Of a stretch of DNA of 64,000 nt, positions 9,565-17,882 are shown piece by piece. Within the stretch, counting starts at the first letter, position 1, and each line of letters opens with the position of its first letter. This stretch comes from Nocardia arizonensis (GTDB lineage: Bacteria > Actinomycetota > Actinomycetes > Mycobacteriales > Mycobacteriaceae). Under the pieces are notes generated by a model. It saw nothing but the letters and a program-made list of their open reading frames with translations, ran no database searches and was not told where the DNA came from. A program made the translations under genes and the position numbers. The DNA is taken from positions 1 through 64,000 of the forward strand of contig NZ_LGYZ01000129.1 in the NCBI RefSeq assembly GCF_001310275.1. The letters run 5' to 3'.

Positions 9565-11625
9565 TCACCGGCGCCCTTTGCGCTTGGCACGGGGTCGACC
9601 GGAGCGGGAAACCCCTTTCATGGGAATCACATTGGTGCGGGCGGGTGCGGCCACCTGGGCTCCGGCCACGGCGAGTAGCTCCGCCATGCCGGTGCGGTCG
9701 GGGTGATCGCAGTCCTGGAGCGCGGCGACCACGTCGCGGGCCTGTGCTCGCGGCAGGTCGGCGAGCGCGTCGGTGACGGCGTCGGGCCCGTGGATTTCCA
9801 GCAGGTGCAGGAACTGCTCGGCCATCCCGCGCAGTCCGTCCTCGGGATCGAGCTCGTCCGGGTCGATCTCGTCGTCGGCGACCAGCATCTGCAACACGAT
9901 CGGGCCGACCTGCCGGTCCGCGCGCAATTCTCGCAAGAACGCGGATCGGTCGGGCGCGGTGCGGGCCAGCACATCGAGCATCACGGCCGCGCGGGCACGG
10001 AACGGGCAGCCGCGCACCCCGTCGAGCAGCAGCGGCAGTCCGCGCTCTCGGCCGCCGTGCGCGGCCAGCCACCCGGCGATCTCCGCGTCGGCCGTCTCCG
10101 GGCTGTAGTGCTCGGCGATCATGCCGAGGAGCTGGGCGGGTTCGGCCTCGGACAGCTCACCGACCAGCGGCGCGAAACGGCCTTCGCGGAGCAGGCGGGC
10201 GCGCACCGCGTAGGTCGCCAAGGGGGTCAGCGAGACCAACTCCATGGCGCCCGCGCCGGGTGCGAGCGCGGCACGCAACCGATCCCGAGCGTCCGGCGGC
10301 ATCGCGGGATCGTCGGCGTCGAGCTCCCAGCTCGAGTCCAGGTCGGCCCGGTAGATCGGATCGGGATGGCCGACGGTCAGCTCGACCGCACCGAATTCGG
10401 CCAGCTGGCGGAGCAGCCGCCGCAGATCCGAGCCGACTCCCTCGCGCCATCGCGTCGCGGTCGCGGGATCGAGGGCGTCGAGATAGAACTCCGCGGCGCA
10501 AGCCGACCAGACGCTTTCGGCCAAGCGGACCACCGGCATCGGCTCGGGCAGTCCGTACACGGTGTTGAGCACATCGGGCAGCACCTCGTCGAGGATGATG
10601 TCGAGCATCCGGGTGTGTTCGGCCGCCCACGAGGCCGGGCGCGCGAGGAGGCCGAGGGCGGGCTGCGCGTCGAACGCCGCCGTCCACAGCGCAAGGCCAT
10701 CCCGCAGCAGTGGCGCGGCCTTCGCCACGCACACCAGCCTGTTCTTGACCACCCGGACGAGCCGGATCTTCTTGGCCAGATCGATCGCGCGGGTGAGGCC
10801 GCCCAGGTCGGCACTGCTCTTGGTGCGAAACACGCGCTCGCCGATCCGCGGGTCGATGGTGTCTCCGGTGTCCAGCAGTTCCACCAGTTCGCGGGCATCG
10901 GCGAGTCTGATGTTGCCGGTCGTGGTCAACGCTCGGCCGTCACCGACCCAGCCGACCAATGCCCGCAGCCGGGCGACGACCGGCGTCTGCTCGGCGACCG
11001 CGGCGAGTTCGGCTTCCTCCGGCAGCGAAACCGGCAGTTGCACGATCGCGCGTTCGTGTCCGCCACCGCCCTCGAGGGCGTGCCGCGAGGCGATATGGGC
11101 GAGAACTTCGTGGTCGTAGTCGACCCGGCCGACGCCGACGTCCTCGAAGAACCTGTTCATGGCGGAACCGTCGGCGGGATCGACACCGTGACGGATCGCG
11201 GTCATCATCCAGAATTTGGCGATACCGAAGTTGCGCTCGTCGGCCATCGCCACGGCGAACTCGGCGGCGGACTCGGTGATGGCCGCGTCGACCTCGACCG
11301 ATGTGTCGCCGGTGGGATCGGCCAGCCCCGTCGAGTGCAGGTAGGCGACGAGCAGACGCAGGGAATCCGGTACTCCGAGCGCGTCCTGCGCGCTGATCGA
11401 CAGCCGCCGCGGTGCGTGCGACAACAGGAATTCCTCGGCCAGCGCGGCGGTCCAGTAACCCAAACGCCCGTCGATGCTGTGGTGCCGGAAATCCATCGCC
11501 GCGGCGAGCACGAAAGGATCGACCGAATGACCTCGCTCGGCGGCCCAGGCCGTGCAGCGCCGGGTCAACAGTTCTTTGGCCGCTTCGAATGCCTCGGTGT
11601 CTTCGGGCTCGAAGTAGGTGCGCAT
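9565..11625 (-). CDS. Conserved actinobacterial protein of unknown function
   Basis: 686 aa, function unknown. The ATG at 11625 (MRTYFEPEDTEAF) is preferred; a 54-residue in-frame upstream extension is low-complexity and basic and is probably untranslated. The protein is acidic, mostly helical, and contains the phrase GDGRALTTTGNIRLADARELVELL, within residues 230-270, resembling winged-helix-type regions of large actinobacterial hypothetical proteins. No catalytic motif, membrane segment or signal peptide is visible. The last 15 residues are very basic (RSGRPRAKRKGRR), suggesting nucleic-acid contact. It precedes jetA in the same direction by 51 bp, so co-transcription with Wadjet is possible but not shown. 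Confidence 0.7.
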   Translation of the reverse strand: MRTYFEPEDTEAFEAAKELLTRRCTAWAAERGHSVDPFVLAAAMDFRHHSIDGRLGYWTAALAEEFLLSHAPRRLSISAQDALGVPDSLRLLVAYLHSTGLADPTGDTSVEVDAAITESAAEFAVAMADERNFGIAKFWMMTAIRHGVDPADGSAMNRFFEDVGVGRVDYDHEVLAHIASRHALEGGGGHERAIVQLPVSLPEEAELAAVAEQTPVVARLRALVGWVGDGRALTTTGNIRLADARELVELLDTGDTIDPRIGERVFRTKSSADLGGLTRAIDLAKKIRLVRVVKNRLVCVAKAAPLLRDGLALWTAAFDAQPALGLLARPASWAAEHTRMLDIILDEVLPDVLNTVYGLPEPMPVVRLAESVWSACAAEFYLDALDPATATRWREGVGSDLRRLLRQLAEFGAVELTVGHPDPIYRADLDSSWELDADDPAMPPDARDRLRAALAPGAGAMELVSLTPLATYAVRARLLREGRFAPLVGELSEAEPAQLLGMIAEHYSPETADAEIAGWLAAHGGRERGLPLLLDGVRGCPFRARAAVMLDVLARTAPDRSAFLRELRADRQVGPIVLQMLVADDEIDPDELDPEDGLRGMAEQFLHLLEIHGPDAVTDALADLPRAQARDVVAALQDCDHPDRTGMAELLAVAGAQVAAPARTNVIPMKGVSRSGRPRAKRKGRR

Positions 11626-12029
11626 CGCTGTTCCGTCGTCCTTGCTGCTCTGGGTCGCGTACAGGTTATAGTCCGAGCGCGGCCGATGTGAGCCGTGCGG
11701 GATCACTCCCGCACGAGCATGAGGTCGGTTCTTCGGGCGACGGCCGTAATCCGAGAGGTTTCCGATCTGCCGCCGCACCGAGCTCACGGGCTTCGGTCGT
11801 CGAGCCTAGCGACCCGTTCCGAGCACCCGCGATCAGGTTCCGCGTCCCGGAACCGGTGCAAACGCCCGACGGCAGTCGCCCGCCGAGACGGCCACGTCAC
11901 GAACGGCGGTCCCACGGCGAGCCGGCACGAACGGTGTTCGCACGGAACAGCGGCCGGCGCCGGCGCGCCGACCGCTGTAGATGTGGCTTGTATTCGATGC
12001 CGTTCGTGATCGGTTGGGAAGAAAGGAAA
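11626..12029. other. 404-bp intergenic region
   Basis: Lies between the start of the 686-aa gene and the end of the NlpC/P60 gene, both on the minus strand. It should hold the promoter of the former and the terminator of the latter. A GC-rich self-complementary patch (GGCCGGCGCCGGCGC) lies near 11950-11970. No credible gene was seen on either strand. Confidence 0.5.
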
Positions 12030-13835
12030 TCAGAAACGACGGGCGGCGGTGTACGGCATGGAATCCATGTCGGATTCTATGACCCCCGTGCCGTAATCGG
12101 AGGCGTGGATTACTTTGCCGTCGCCCGCGTAGATGGCCGAGTGGCCGCCGCCGTAGTAGGAGATGACGTCGCCGGGCTCGAGCTCGTCCCGGGAGACGGG
12201 GGTGCCCGCGGCCAATTGGTCGTAGCTGGTGCGAGGGGTGTCTATGCCGGCTTGGTGGTAGGACCACTGGACGAGGCCGGAGCAATCGAAGGTGTCGGGG
12301 CCGGTGGCGCCGGTGCCGTAGTTGGAGCCGATCTTGGCTCGGGCCGCCTCCACGGCGAGTTCGCCGGAGGTCTTGGGGGCCACGGATTCCGACTGGGAGG
12401 AGCCGGGCGAGAACAGGAAGGTCGTGAAAGGGGCGGTGAAGCCGAAGAATTCGGACGGTACGGAGAAGAGCAGGGACGAGGACGCCGAACTCGAACCGGT
12501 ATCGCTCGAGGCGGTGTCCCTCGCCGCGGCGGGGGCGGTTACCGCCGGATCGGTGAAAGCGACCGTGGGCAGGCCGTTCTCGACTTCGGCGCCGCCGAGG
12601 GGGGTCAGGTTCCAGATTCCGAGGGATCTGTCGGGGGTGGGCGACCTTCCGGTGACACCGCCGGGCGGCACGATTGCCGGCGGAATCATATTCGCGTCGA
12701 CGACCACACCCGGGAATCCGATGGCCGGAAGCGCGCCAAGGGTGACGGTATGGACGGCGGGTGTCGAATATTGCGTGCCGGCGGGGGTGCGGCCATTCCG
12801 GGAGTTCGTCGACGTCCCGCTCTGCTGCGGATCGGTTCCGTTGTTCGGAGCGGCGCCGGTCGAGTGACCCTGGTCGGGCTCGGTGATGCCGGATCGACCC
12901 GTATTCGGGGCAATGCCGGGTTGCGCGGATTTCGGGGTACCCGACTCCGGCGTACCCGGCTGCGCGGATTTCGGGGTACCCGGCTGCCCGAACTCCGGCG
13001 TACCCGGCTGCCCGAACTCCGGCGTACCCGGCTGCCCGAACTCCGGCGTACCCGGCTGCCCGAACTTCGGGGTGCCGGGCTGCGCGGACTTCGGGGTGCC
13101 GGGCAGCTGTGAAAGATCCGCGCCGGGCGATGTGAAGCCGGGAAGGGCGTCGAGACCGTCGCCGAGGGGCAGGATCCTGGACAGTTCGGACAGCAGGCCG
13201 AGTTCCATCTCGGGCCCGCGCGGGCCGGTTCCGAAATCGCTCCCGCCGCGCTGGAATCCGGAAAGGAAGGCGTCGAAATCGTTGTCGCCGAACATATCCG
13301 GGAAGTCCGGCAGGGCGCCGAGTTCGATCGTCGGGTCGTTGGGGGTCGACGGCCGTTGCTCGGCCACGGTGATGCCGGAGATCGCGGGCGCGTCGGCGAT
13401 CAGCGGTGCGTCCACCGGCTCTTCCCCAGCCCCGGACATGACCGGCGGTCGCGACGGCTCTCCGATGTCCGAGACGGTGGCGTCCGCGAGATCGGCGCCG
13501 AACCCGTTGTCGACGGTGAAGAGCGGAATGTGACGCACGATACCGGGCTGCGCGCCGTACCGCATTTCGGCGACTATCGGGCCCGAGATACGAATATCGG
13601 GATGCTGAATTTGCATCGTCCCTGGCGCGAATTCGAACTTCGGCGCTTGGAATGCGGGGACAGGGATATTGTCCGCAATGTCTATTGTTCCGATGCCGGG
13701 AACGGTGACCGGCGCGGCGGAGGCATTGCCCGCCGTCAGTAGCAGGGCTCCGAGAGCGGCGGCTGCGGCGCCGACCGTCAGGACGATCACACGGCGCAGC
13801 CTGCGGGTAGATCGGACGTCTTCGGGTGCTGCCAT
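12030..13835 (-). CDS. Secreted NlpC/P60 peptidoglycan endopeptidase
   Basis: 601 aa. Residues about 16-41 form an uncleaved-type hydrophobic signal ending NASA-AP, so the protein is exported. The C-terminal domain (about 490-601) is NlpC/P60: catalytic Cys518 in FDCSGLVQW, His565 in GGGHSAIY and a third polar residue, His577, in KVIHAS. It should cleave peptide stems of peptidoglycan, like mycobacterial Rip proteins. Between lie a conserved N-terminal segment (APVTVPGIGTIDI) and a long Pro/Thr/Ser-rich linker with GTPEFGQP-type repeats (244-305), probably a wall-spanning spacer. ATG with GGAGG eight bases upstream supports the start. It is monocistronic. Confidence 0.88.
   Translation of the reverse strand: MAAPEDVRSTRRLRRVIVLTVGAAAAALGALLLTAGNASAAPVTVPGIGTIDIADNIPVPAFQAPKFEFAPGTMQIQHPDIRISGPIVAEMRYGAQPGIVRHIPLFTVDNGFGADLADATVSDIGEPSRPPVMSGAGEEPVDAPLIADAPAISGITVAEQRPSTPNDPTIELGALPDFPDMFGDNDFDAFLSGFQRGGSDFGTGPRGPEMELGLLSELSRILPLGDGLDALPGFTSPGADLSQLPGTPKSAQPGTPKFGQPGTPEFGQPGTPEFGQPGTPEFGQPGTPKSAQPGTPESGTPKSAQPGIAPNTGRSGITEPDQGHSTGAAPNNGTDPQQSGTSTNSRNGRTPAGTQYSTPAVHTVTLGALPAIGFPGVVVDANMIPPAIVPPGGVTGRSPTPDRSLGIWNLTPLGGAEVENGLPTVAFTDPAVTAPAAARDTASSDTGSSSASSSLLFSVPSEFFGFTAPFTTFLFSPGSSQSESVAPKTSGELAVEAARAKIGSNYGTGATGPDTFDCSGLVQWSYHQAGIDTPRTSYDQLAAGTPVSRDELEPGDVISYYGGGHSAIYAGDGKVIHASDYGTGVIESDMDSMPYTAARRF
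12918..13104 (-). repeat. 24-bp tandem repeats in NlpC/P60 linker
   Basis: Tandem 24-bp units encode eight-residue repeats of the form GTP[EK][FS][GA]QP. Three consecutive copies are identical in DNA, and one copy is shortened to five residues, a sign of slippage or recombination. Copy number probably varies between strains. Confidence 0.8.
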
Positions 13836-14055
13836 TGTTCGGTCCTCCGATGGTCACATCGACGGCCGATGGCGGACGCTCGGTGTTCACCACGGCCTTC
13901 GAATTGATTCGAAAAACATCACGGTGATCTGTTCTGTCCAGCGGATCCGAGAGCCAATCATTCGGCAGATAGCCGTCTAAGCAAAGTCGAACACACGTTA
14001 TTTCGATAACGAACAAATAAAGAATTAACTGGCGAATTTATTCGTTTATTGGCAA

Positions 14056-14095
14056 TAAATTGCCCCGCGGGCGAATTGCATCGCACCGCGGGGCA
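14056..14095 (-). terminator. Rho-independent terminator
   Basis: A perfect 10-bp GC-rich stem (14061-14070 with 14086-14095) is followed, in the minus-strand direction, by a U-rich run (ATTTATTGCC). It lies just after the stop of the ParA-partner gene. The neighbouring 13990-14060 stretch is unusually AT-rich for this chromosome. Confidence 0.7.
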
Positions 14096-14116
14096 GGTGA
14101 TCGCCGTAATCGCCGG

Positions 14117-14905
14117 TCAGACGGTGATCTGCTCTTCGATCTGCTGGGCGAGAGTGCGCAGGCGGGCGGCGAATTCGCGGGCCGCCACGGGATCTTCGCC
14201 GGAACCCTTCACCACCCGCCGACTCAGCGCGGCGAGTCTGGACTCCACGGTGCTGAACAGGTCGGCGGTCGGTTCGGCATCGGCGTCGACCTCGCCGCGC
14301 AACCACGCCTGCAACCGCTGCCGCACCTCGGCCTCGCCGCAACGTTCGGGCAGCACGGCGACGGCCTCGCGCAGTTTGACCGCGGTGACCTTGACATCGG
14401 GCGCGGCGGCAAGGGTCGTGTAGACGGCCACCGCGGCGTCCTCACCGTGTTCGGCGGCCACGGGCAGCAGTTCGCGCACCTGACCCTCGTTGATGCCGGG
14501 CGCCACCGGGTGCAGCCGGGCGGCCAGCGGCCACGCGCGAATCAGTTTGTGCGCGTAAGAGCGCTGCATATCCCAGCGCTGTTCGACGTAGTCGTCGAAG
14601 CTGGCGTGCGCGCTGCGGTAGAGCCGCCCGTCGCGCACGATCTGCAAGGCGCGACCCGCCGACCAGAACGCGATCCGCAAGCCGTCGATGGAGGTTTCGC
14701 AGGCGGCGAGCTGATCGCGTTCACGCGCGCTGAGCGGGCCGTCGCCCGCGGCCTCGGGCAGCGGCATGGTCAGCACATCGGGCTGTTCGACCGTTTCGGC
14801 GCGCCAGCGCGCATCGCGCAGCGGCGATACCGCCGGTGTGTGTTCGGCGGTGTCGGCCAGCGGATTCGCCGCGCCTATCGAGCCCTTTCTGCGTTGCGGA
14901 GGCAT
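14117..14905 (-). CDS. ParA partner, putative DNA-binding protein
   Basis: 262 aa, directly after parA and overlapping its stop by one base (TGATG), so almost certainly co-translated. The central part (about 65-150) has the pattern ACETSIDGLRIAF, LQIVRDGRLYR, FDDYVEQRWDMQRSYAHKLI, which resembles DNA-binding proteins of phages and plasmids in which a helix-turn-helix recognises the RSYAHKL region. By position it should be the ParB-like centromere binder, but no ParB/CTPase motif (GxxR, C-E-R-R box) is visible. The C-terminus is acidic. It ends at a clear terminator. Confidence 0.65.
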   Translation of the reverse strand: MPPQRRKGSIGAANPLADTAEHTPAVSPLRDARWRAETVEQPDVLTMPLPEAAGDGPLSARERDQLAACETSIDGLRIAFWSAGRALQIVRDGRLYRSAHASFDDYVEQRWDMQRSYAHKLIRAWPLAARLHPVAPGINEGQVRELLPVAAEHGEDAAVAVYTTLAAAPDVKVTAVKLREAVAVLPERCGEAEVRQRLQAWLRGEVDADAEPTADLFSTVESRLAALSRRVVKGSGEDPVAAREFAARLRTLAQQIEEQITV

Positions 14906-15630
14906 CAGGCGGGCACCTCCACGGCGGCGCGATACGGGCTGACCAGCTCGTCGCCGACCTGGCGGTACTCCCCCAGATCCTCGATGGGATTCTCGGCGCC
15001 CGCACCGACTTCCCCGTCGGCGGCTTCGCGGTACCACTTCCACGCGCTCAGGTAGCTGCTGAACACGTCATACCCCGCATCCTCGAGATGGGCTCGCTGC
15101 GTGCGGTATTCGGTGGATACGTTGACGCCCTTCTTCATGGTCACCGGCACCTTGGTCATGAGCACCCGCACACGGATCTCGCGTCCGCTGCCCGCCGCGG
15201 CCTCCTCGGCGGCACGGTAGGTGCTCGGCACGCGCTTGACCTCGGAGGGACTGACGCTGGTCAGCAGGAGCAGTTCGTCGCTGACCGGGATCGCGGCCTT
15301 GAATATCTCCGCGGACTCACCGCCCGCGTCGATGATGACGACGTCGTAGGCGGCGGCATTGTCGGCGACGCAGTCGGCGACGTGACGCGACGGGAAGGCG
15401 ATGAGTTCGAACGGAATCGGGATGCCGCTCTGCGACAGCCGCCGGTGCCAGGAGTATCCGGTCTGACTGAGCGGGTCGGCGTCGATGACGAGCACCCGGC
15501 GTTCGTGGACCTGCGCGAAATAGGAGGCCAGGAAGAAGGCCGAGGTGGTCTTGCCGACTCCGCCCTTGAGATTCCCGAGTGTGACCACCAGGGGCCGGGG
15601 CAGTTCGAGTGGTGCGACAGAATTCGACAT
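14905..15630 (-). CDS. ParA family partition ATPase
   Basis: 241 aa. It has the deviant Walker A motif NLKGGVGKTTSAFFLA at about residues 19-34, a Walker A' DADP(L)SQ near 57 and Walker B VVIIDAGG near 100, all typical of ParA/MinD ATPases that move DNA over the nucleoid. It is a short form without an N-terminal HTH, so it should not bind DNA specifically by itself. The ATG at 15630 has GGAGG eight bases upstream; longer in-frame starts encode basic junk. The adjacent gene is its likely partner, and a palindrome lies about 190 bp upstream. Chromosomal ParAB near oriC is normally separate, so this is probably a second, plasmid-like locus. Confidence 0.82.
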   Translation of the reverse strand: MSNSVAPLELPRPLVVTLGNLKGGVGKTTSAFFLASYFAQVHERRVLVIDADPLSQTGYSWHRRLSQSGIPIPFELIAFPSRHVADCVADNAAAYDVVIIDAGGESAEIFKAAIPVSDELLLLTSVSPSEVKRVPSTYRAAEEAAAGSGREIRVRVLMTKVPVTMKKGVNVSTEYRTQRAHLEDAGYDVFSSYLSAWKWYREAADGEVGAGAENPIEDLGEYRQVGDELVSPYRAAVEVPA

Positions 15631-15819
15631 GGACAATCCTCCGTGGATGAGGAAAGCGTGAACTGTGCCGGGCCAGTCTGGCACGGGCGGCGCTCGTGAC
15701 GGCCGCACGCGCGGCCGTGTCGGCGCGCCGCGCTCGCGTGGGCGTGCGCGAGATCGCCGGGCACACCGGCGGCGCTCGACCACGGACCTGATCCGCGCAC
15801 CGGGCGCCGGCGCCGCAGA

Positions 15820-15837
15820 TGTGTCCAATTGGACACA
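15820..15837. promoter_or_regulatory. Perfect 18-bp palindrome upstream of parA
   Basis: TGTGTCCAATTGGACACA is a perfect dyad in the 273-bp gap upstream of parA. Its size and symmetry suit either an operator for autoregulation or a centromere (parS-like) site. It differs from the consensus chromosomal parS (TGTTTCACGTGAAACA). On the minus strand a TAATGT box about 30 bases upstream could be a -10 element. Confidence 0.55.
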
Positions 15838-15903
15838 GTCCGAGTTCCGCACGGTTCGATCTTTGCCGAACATTATTGTCACGCAGTCGATTTCAGCATT
15901 TCA

Positions 15904-16265
15904 CTACGGTGCGGGCGGAAGCGACGCGAACTCGCGCAGAATCCGCGCCACCTGGCCAGGACGCTCGACATTCGGCGAATGACCGGCCCCGGCGACGATC
16001 TCGACACGCGCGCCCGCGGCGCGGTATCCGGCGGCCGTGCGGATGACGTCGTAGAGCTGGTCACGGTCGCCGTGGATCACCAAACAGAGCTTGCCCGGTC
16101 TGGCGGATCTGCTCGCCCCAAGGGGGCGGCGGCCAAGCGGGCGCGGCGTTCGGCGATGACGGCGCGGTACATGGCGCGGTGGTCGCGGATCGGCAGGCGC
16201 GAGTCGGCGCAGGCGTTGTCCATCCGGAATCCGGGGACGAAACCCGCGCGCGGGCCGACCCGGCG
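15904..16265 (-). pseudogene. Alpha/beta-hydrolase remnant, frameshifted
   Basis: The C-terminal part of an alpha/beta-hydrolase can be read only by changing frame twice. One frame gives FVPGFRMDNACADSRL and AERRARLAAAP, the next gives WGEQIRQTGQAL, and the last gives LVIHGDRDQLYDV and then GAGHSPNVERPGQ up to TAG at 15904. The HGDRD acid motif and the GHSPN histidine motif are typical of the fold's end. The nucleophile region is absent; upstream DNA is already the AmaP gene. Sequencing error could cause one shift, but two shifts and truncation indicate a dead gene. Confidence 0.7.
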
Positions 16266-16268
16266 TCG

Positions 16269-16844
16269 TCACCGCACCCGGGCCGGGCGGCGCTCCTCCT
16301 CGAAACGCAATTCCAGGGTGACCGGAATGACCTCGACCTCCAGCGCCCGGCGCAACCGGGCCACGGCGTGGTCCAGGATCCGGCGGCGCAACTCGGCGAC
16401 ATCGGCGTCCGGTTCGGCGGTGACGACCAGGTACAACTCGGGGGCGGTGCGGATGCCGCCGATCCAGGCGCCCGCCGAGCGCACGCCCTCGTAGGTCTCG
16501 ATATCGGCCGCGACGGGTGCGGCGGCGGTCGACGAATCCAGGACGGTCACCCCGGCCGACCGCTCCGACCGGGTGCGCCAGGTGACCGGCTTCGGCATGC
16601 GGAACAGCTGGGCCAGCAGCCAGCGCAGGCACAGCAGCGCGAGCACGACCGCGCCCGCGACGACCGCGACGAACACCCCGGTCGGCGGGGCGGCGGTGCC
16701 GGGAACCAAGGTGGTGTCGGAGTCCACCCAGCGCAGCCGCCCGTAGTGGGCGGCGATCAGGGCGAGACCCGCGGCGATCAGCAGTACGCCGGTGAGGCCG
16801 AGCAGGCTGCGGTTCAGCGCGGCCGGGCGATTGCTCTCTGTCAC
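16269..16844 (-). CDS. amaP: Alkaline shock membrane anchor AmaP-like protein
   Basis: 191 aa, an AmaP-type anchor. Two hydrophobic segments (about residues 8-30 and 55-80) flank a short loop, followed by a cytosolic domain with EVIPVTLELRFEEE near the end. AmaP proteins tether Asp23 to the membrane. The GTG start overlaps the preceding stop as GTGA and is preferred to distant in-frame starts. It is the last gene of the sigma/Asp23 operon and is followed by a hydrolase remnant. Confidence 0.75.
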   Translation of the reverse strand: MTESNRPAALNRSLLGLTGVLLIAAGLALIAAHYGRLRWVDSDTTLVPGTAAPPTGVFVAVVAGAVVLALLCLRWLLAQLFRMPKPVTWRTRSERSAGVTVLDSSTAAAPVAADIETYEGVRSAGAWIGGIRTAPELYLVVTAEPDADVAELRRRILDHAVARLRRALEVEVIPVTLELRFEEERRPARVR

Positions 16845-17380
16845 GACGACTCGCGCTTCGTTCTCGGACCGCGCAGCCGGGCGCGCACCCGCCGCACGGG
16901 CGGGCCGAGTTCCTGGACGCGGCGGGTTACGGCGGCGCAGACCTCCTCGGCGATACCGTCGGTATTGCTCTGCCATGCCTGTCCGCGCACCGTCACCGTC
17001 TTGCGGTGCAGTTCGACTCGCACCGATTCGAGTCCTTCGACCTGTGCGGCGGCGGTGCGAAGGGAAGTGCGCAGGCCCGCGCGGGATACTCCCGCGCGCA
17101 CTTCGTCGGACTCCGAGAGCGGCAGCACCGCGGCGCGTCCCGGCCACAGGGCGGCCCCCAGGGCGAGCAGTCCGAGGAGCGCGACGGCGACACCCGCGAT
17201 GAGTACCTGGTAGTCACCCCAGGTCAGGTCGTGCAGGCGGGTGGCGACGGTGTCGTAGGACAGGTATTGACGCGCGCCCGCCATGCGTTGGATCAGCGAG
17301 ACGGACACCGCGACGCACAGTGCGAGCACCACGATTGCCACGACGACGGCCGGGATCACCCGGCGCGAACGGCGGATCAC
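16841..17380 (-). CDS. DUF6286 membrane protein of Asp23 operon
   Basis: 179 aa with two transmembrane segments (about 7-30 and 57-80) and a cytosolic C-terminal domain (VEGLESVRVELHRKTVTVRG) of the DUF6286 type that commonly accompanies Asp23 and AmaP genes in actinobacteria. The GTG start overlaps the preceding Asp23 stop by four bases. It probably forms part of the membrane platform for Asp23 proteins. No enzymatic motif is visible. Confidence 0.72.
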   Translation of the reverse strand: MIRRSRRVIPAVVVAIVVLALCVAVSVSLIQRMAGARQYLSYDTVATRLHDLTWGDYQVLIAGVAVALLGLLALGAALWPGRAAVLPLSESDEVRAGVSRAGLRTSLRTAAAQVEGLESVRVELHRKTVTVRGQAWQSNTDGIAEEVCAAVTRRVQELGPPVRRVRARLRGPRTKRESS

Positions 17381-17697
17381 CGAATCCTCCCTCCGACAAC
17401 CTTTTCCGCGGTCAGCTCGGCGACGGAGATATCCACCGTTGCCACCACGAGACCGGTGAGTTCGGTGGTGCGCCGGACCAGATGGGCCCGGCACGCATCG
17501 GTGACCGAGGCGACCGGATGTGGATAGCCGATACGCACCCGAATATCCAATGACGTTCGGTCACCGCGAATTTCGGCATTCGCCTCGACCTCGCGCTCGA
17601 TTCCGGCGACCTCGCGCGCGGCTCGCGCGGCGATGCGCCGCACCGCGCGCTCGGAGACCGTCGTGCGCCCCGGCAGCTCCTCGATCGCCGCCGTCAT
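17377..17697 (-). CDS. Asp23/Gls24 family envelope stress protein
   Basis: 106 aa, nearly a bare Asp23 domain: TVSERAVRRIAARAAREVAGI opens the family helix (residues 12-32), then alternating strands (TSLDIRVRIGYPHPV) and the closing GLVVATVDISVAEL. Asp23 proteins are abundant, membrane-tethered factors linked to envelope stress. The ATG overlaps the DUF2273 stop as ATGA; its own stop overlaps the DUF6286 start. Confidence 0.8.
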   Translation of the reverse strand: MTAAIEELPGRTTVSERAVRRIAARAAREVAGIEREVEANAEIRGDRTSLDIRVRIGYPHPVASVTDACRAHLVRRTTELTGLVVATVDISVAELTAEKVVGGRIR

Positions 17698-17882
17698 CGC
17701 CGGCTCCGGCGCTGCGCCGCGCGGACGATCCCGGACACGTCCAGCTCGCCGTCGAGCCACCGCCCGACCAGCAGGCCGACGATCCCGAACAGCAGCACGA
17801 TGGTGAACGCGCCGAATCCGCCGAAGGCCGCGGCGAATCCGAGCGCGAGCCCGACCACCAGGCAGATCGTTGTCGCGTTCAT
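17694..17882 (-). CDS. DUF2273 small membrane protein
   Basis: 62 aa with two closely spaced hydrophobic helices (ICLVVGLALGFAAAF and FTIVLLFGIVGLLVGRWL) and a basic tail, typical of DUF2273. These small proteins usually sit between Asp23 and AmaP genes. The ATG follows the preceding TAG with no gap. It is an inferred membrane anchor or scaffold component of the Asp23 complex. Confidence 0.78.
   Translation of the reverse strand: MNATTICLVVGLALGFAAAFGGFGAFTIVLLFGIVGLLVGRWLDGELDVSGIVRAAQRRSRR

Noticed and set aside
11833..14016. Very long minus-strand open frame overlapping the NlpC/P60 gene
   Set aside because: It is the other-frame shadow of a GC-rich gene; its product is Arg-rich without any domain, while the 601-aa frame has signal peptide and catalytic residues.
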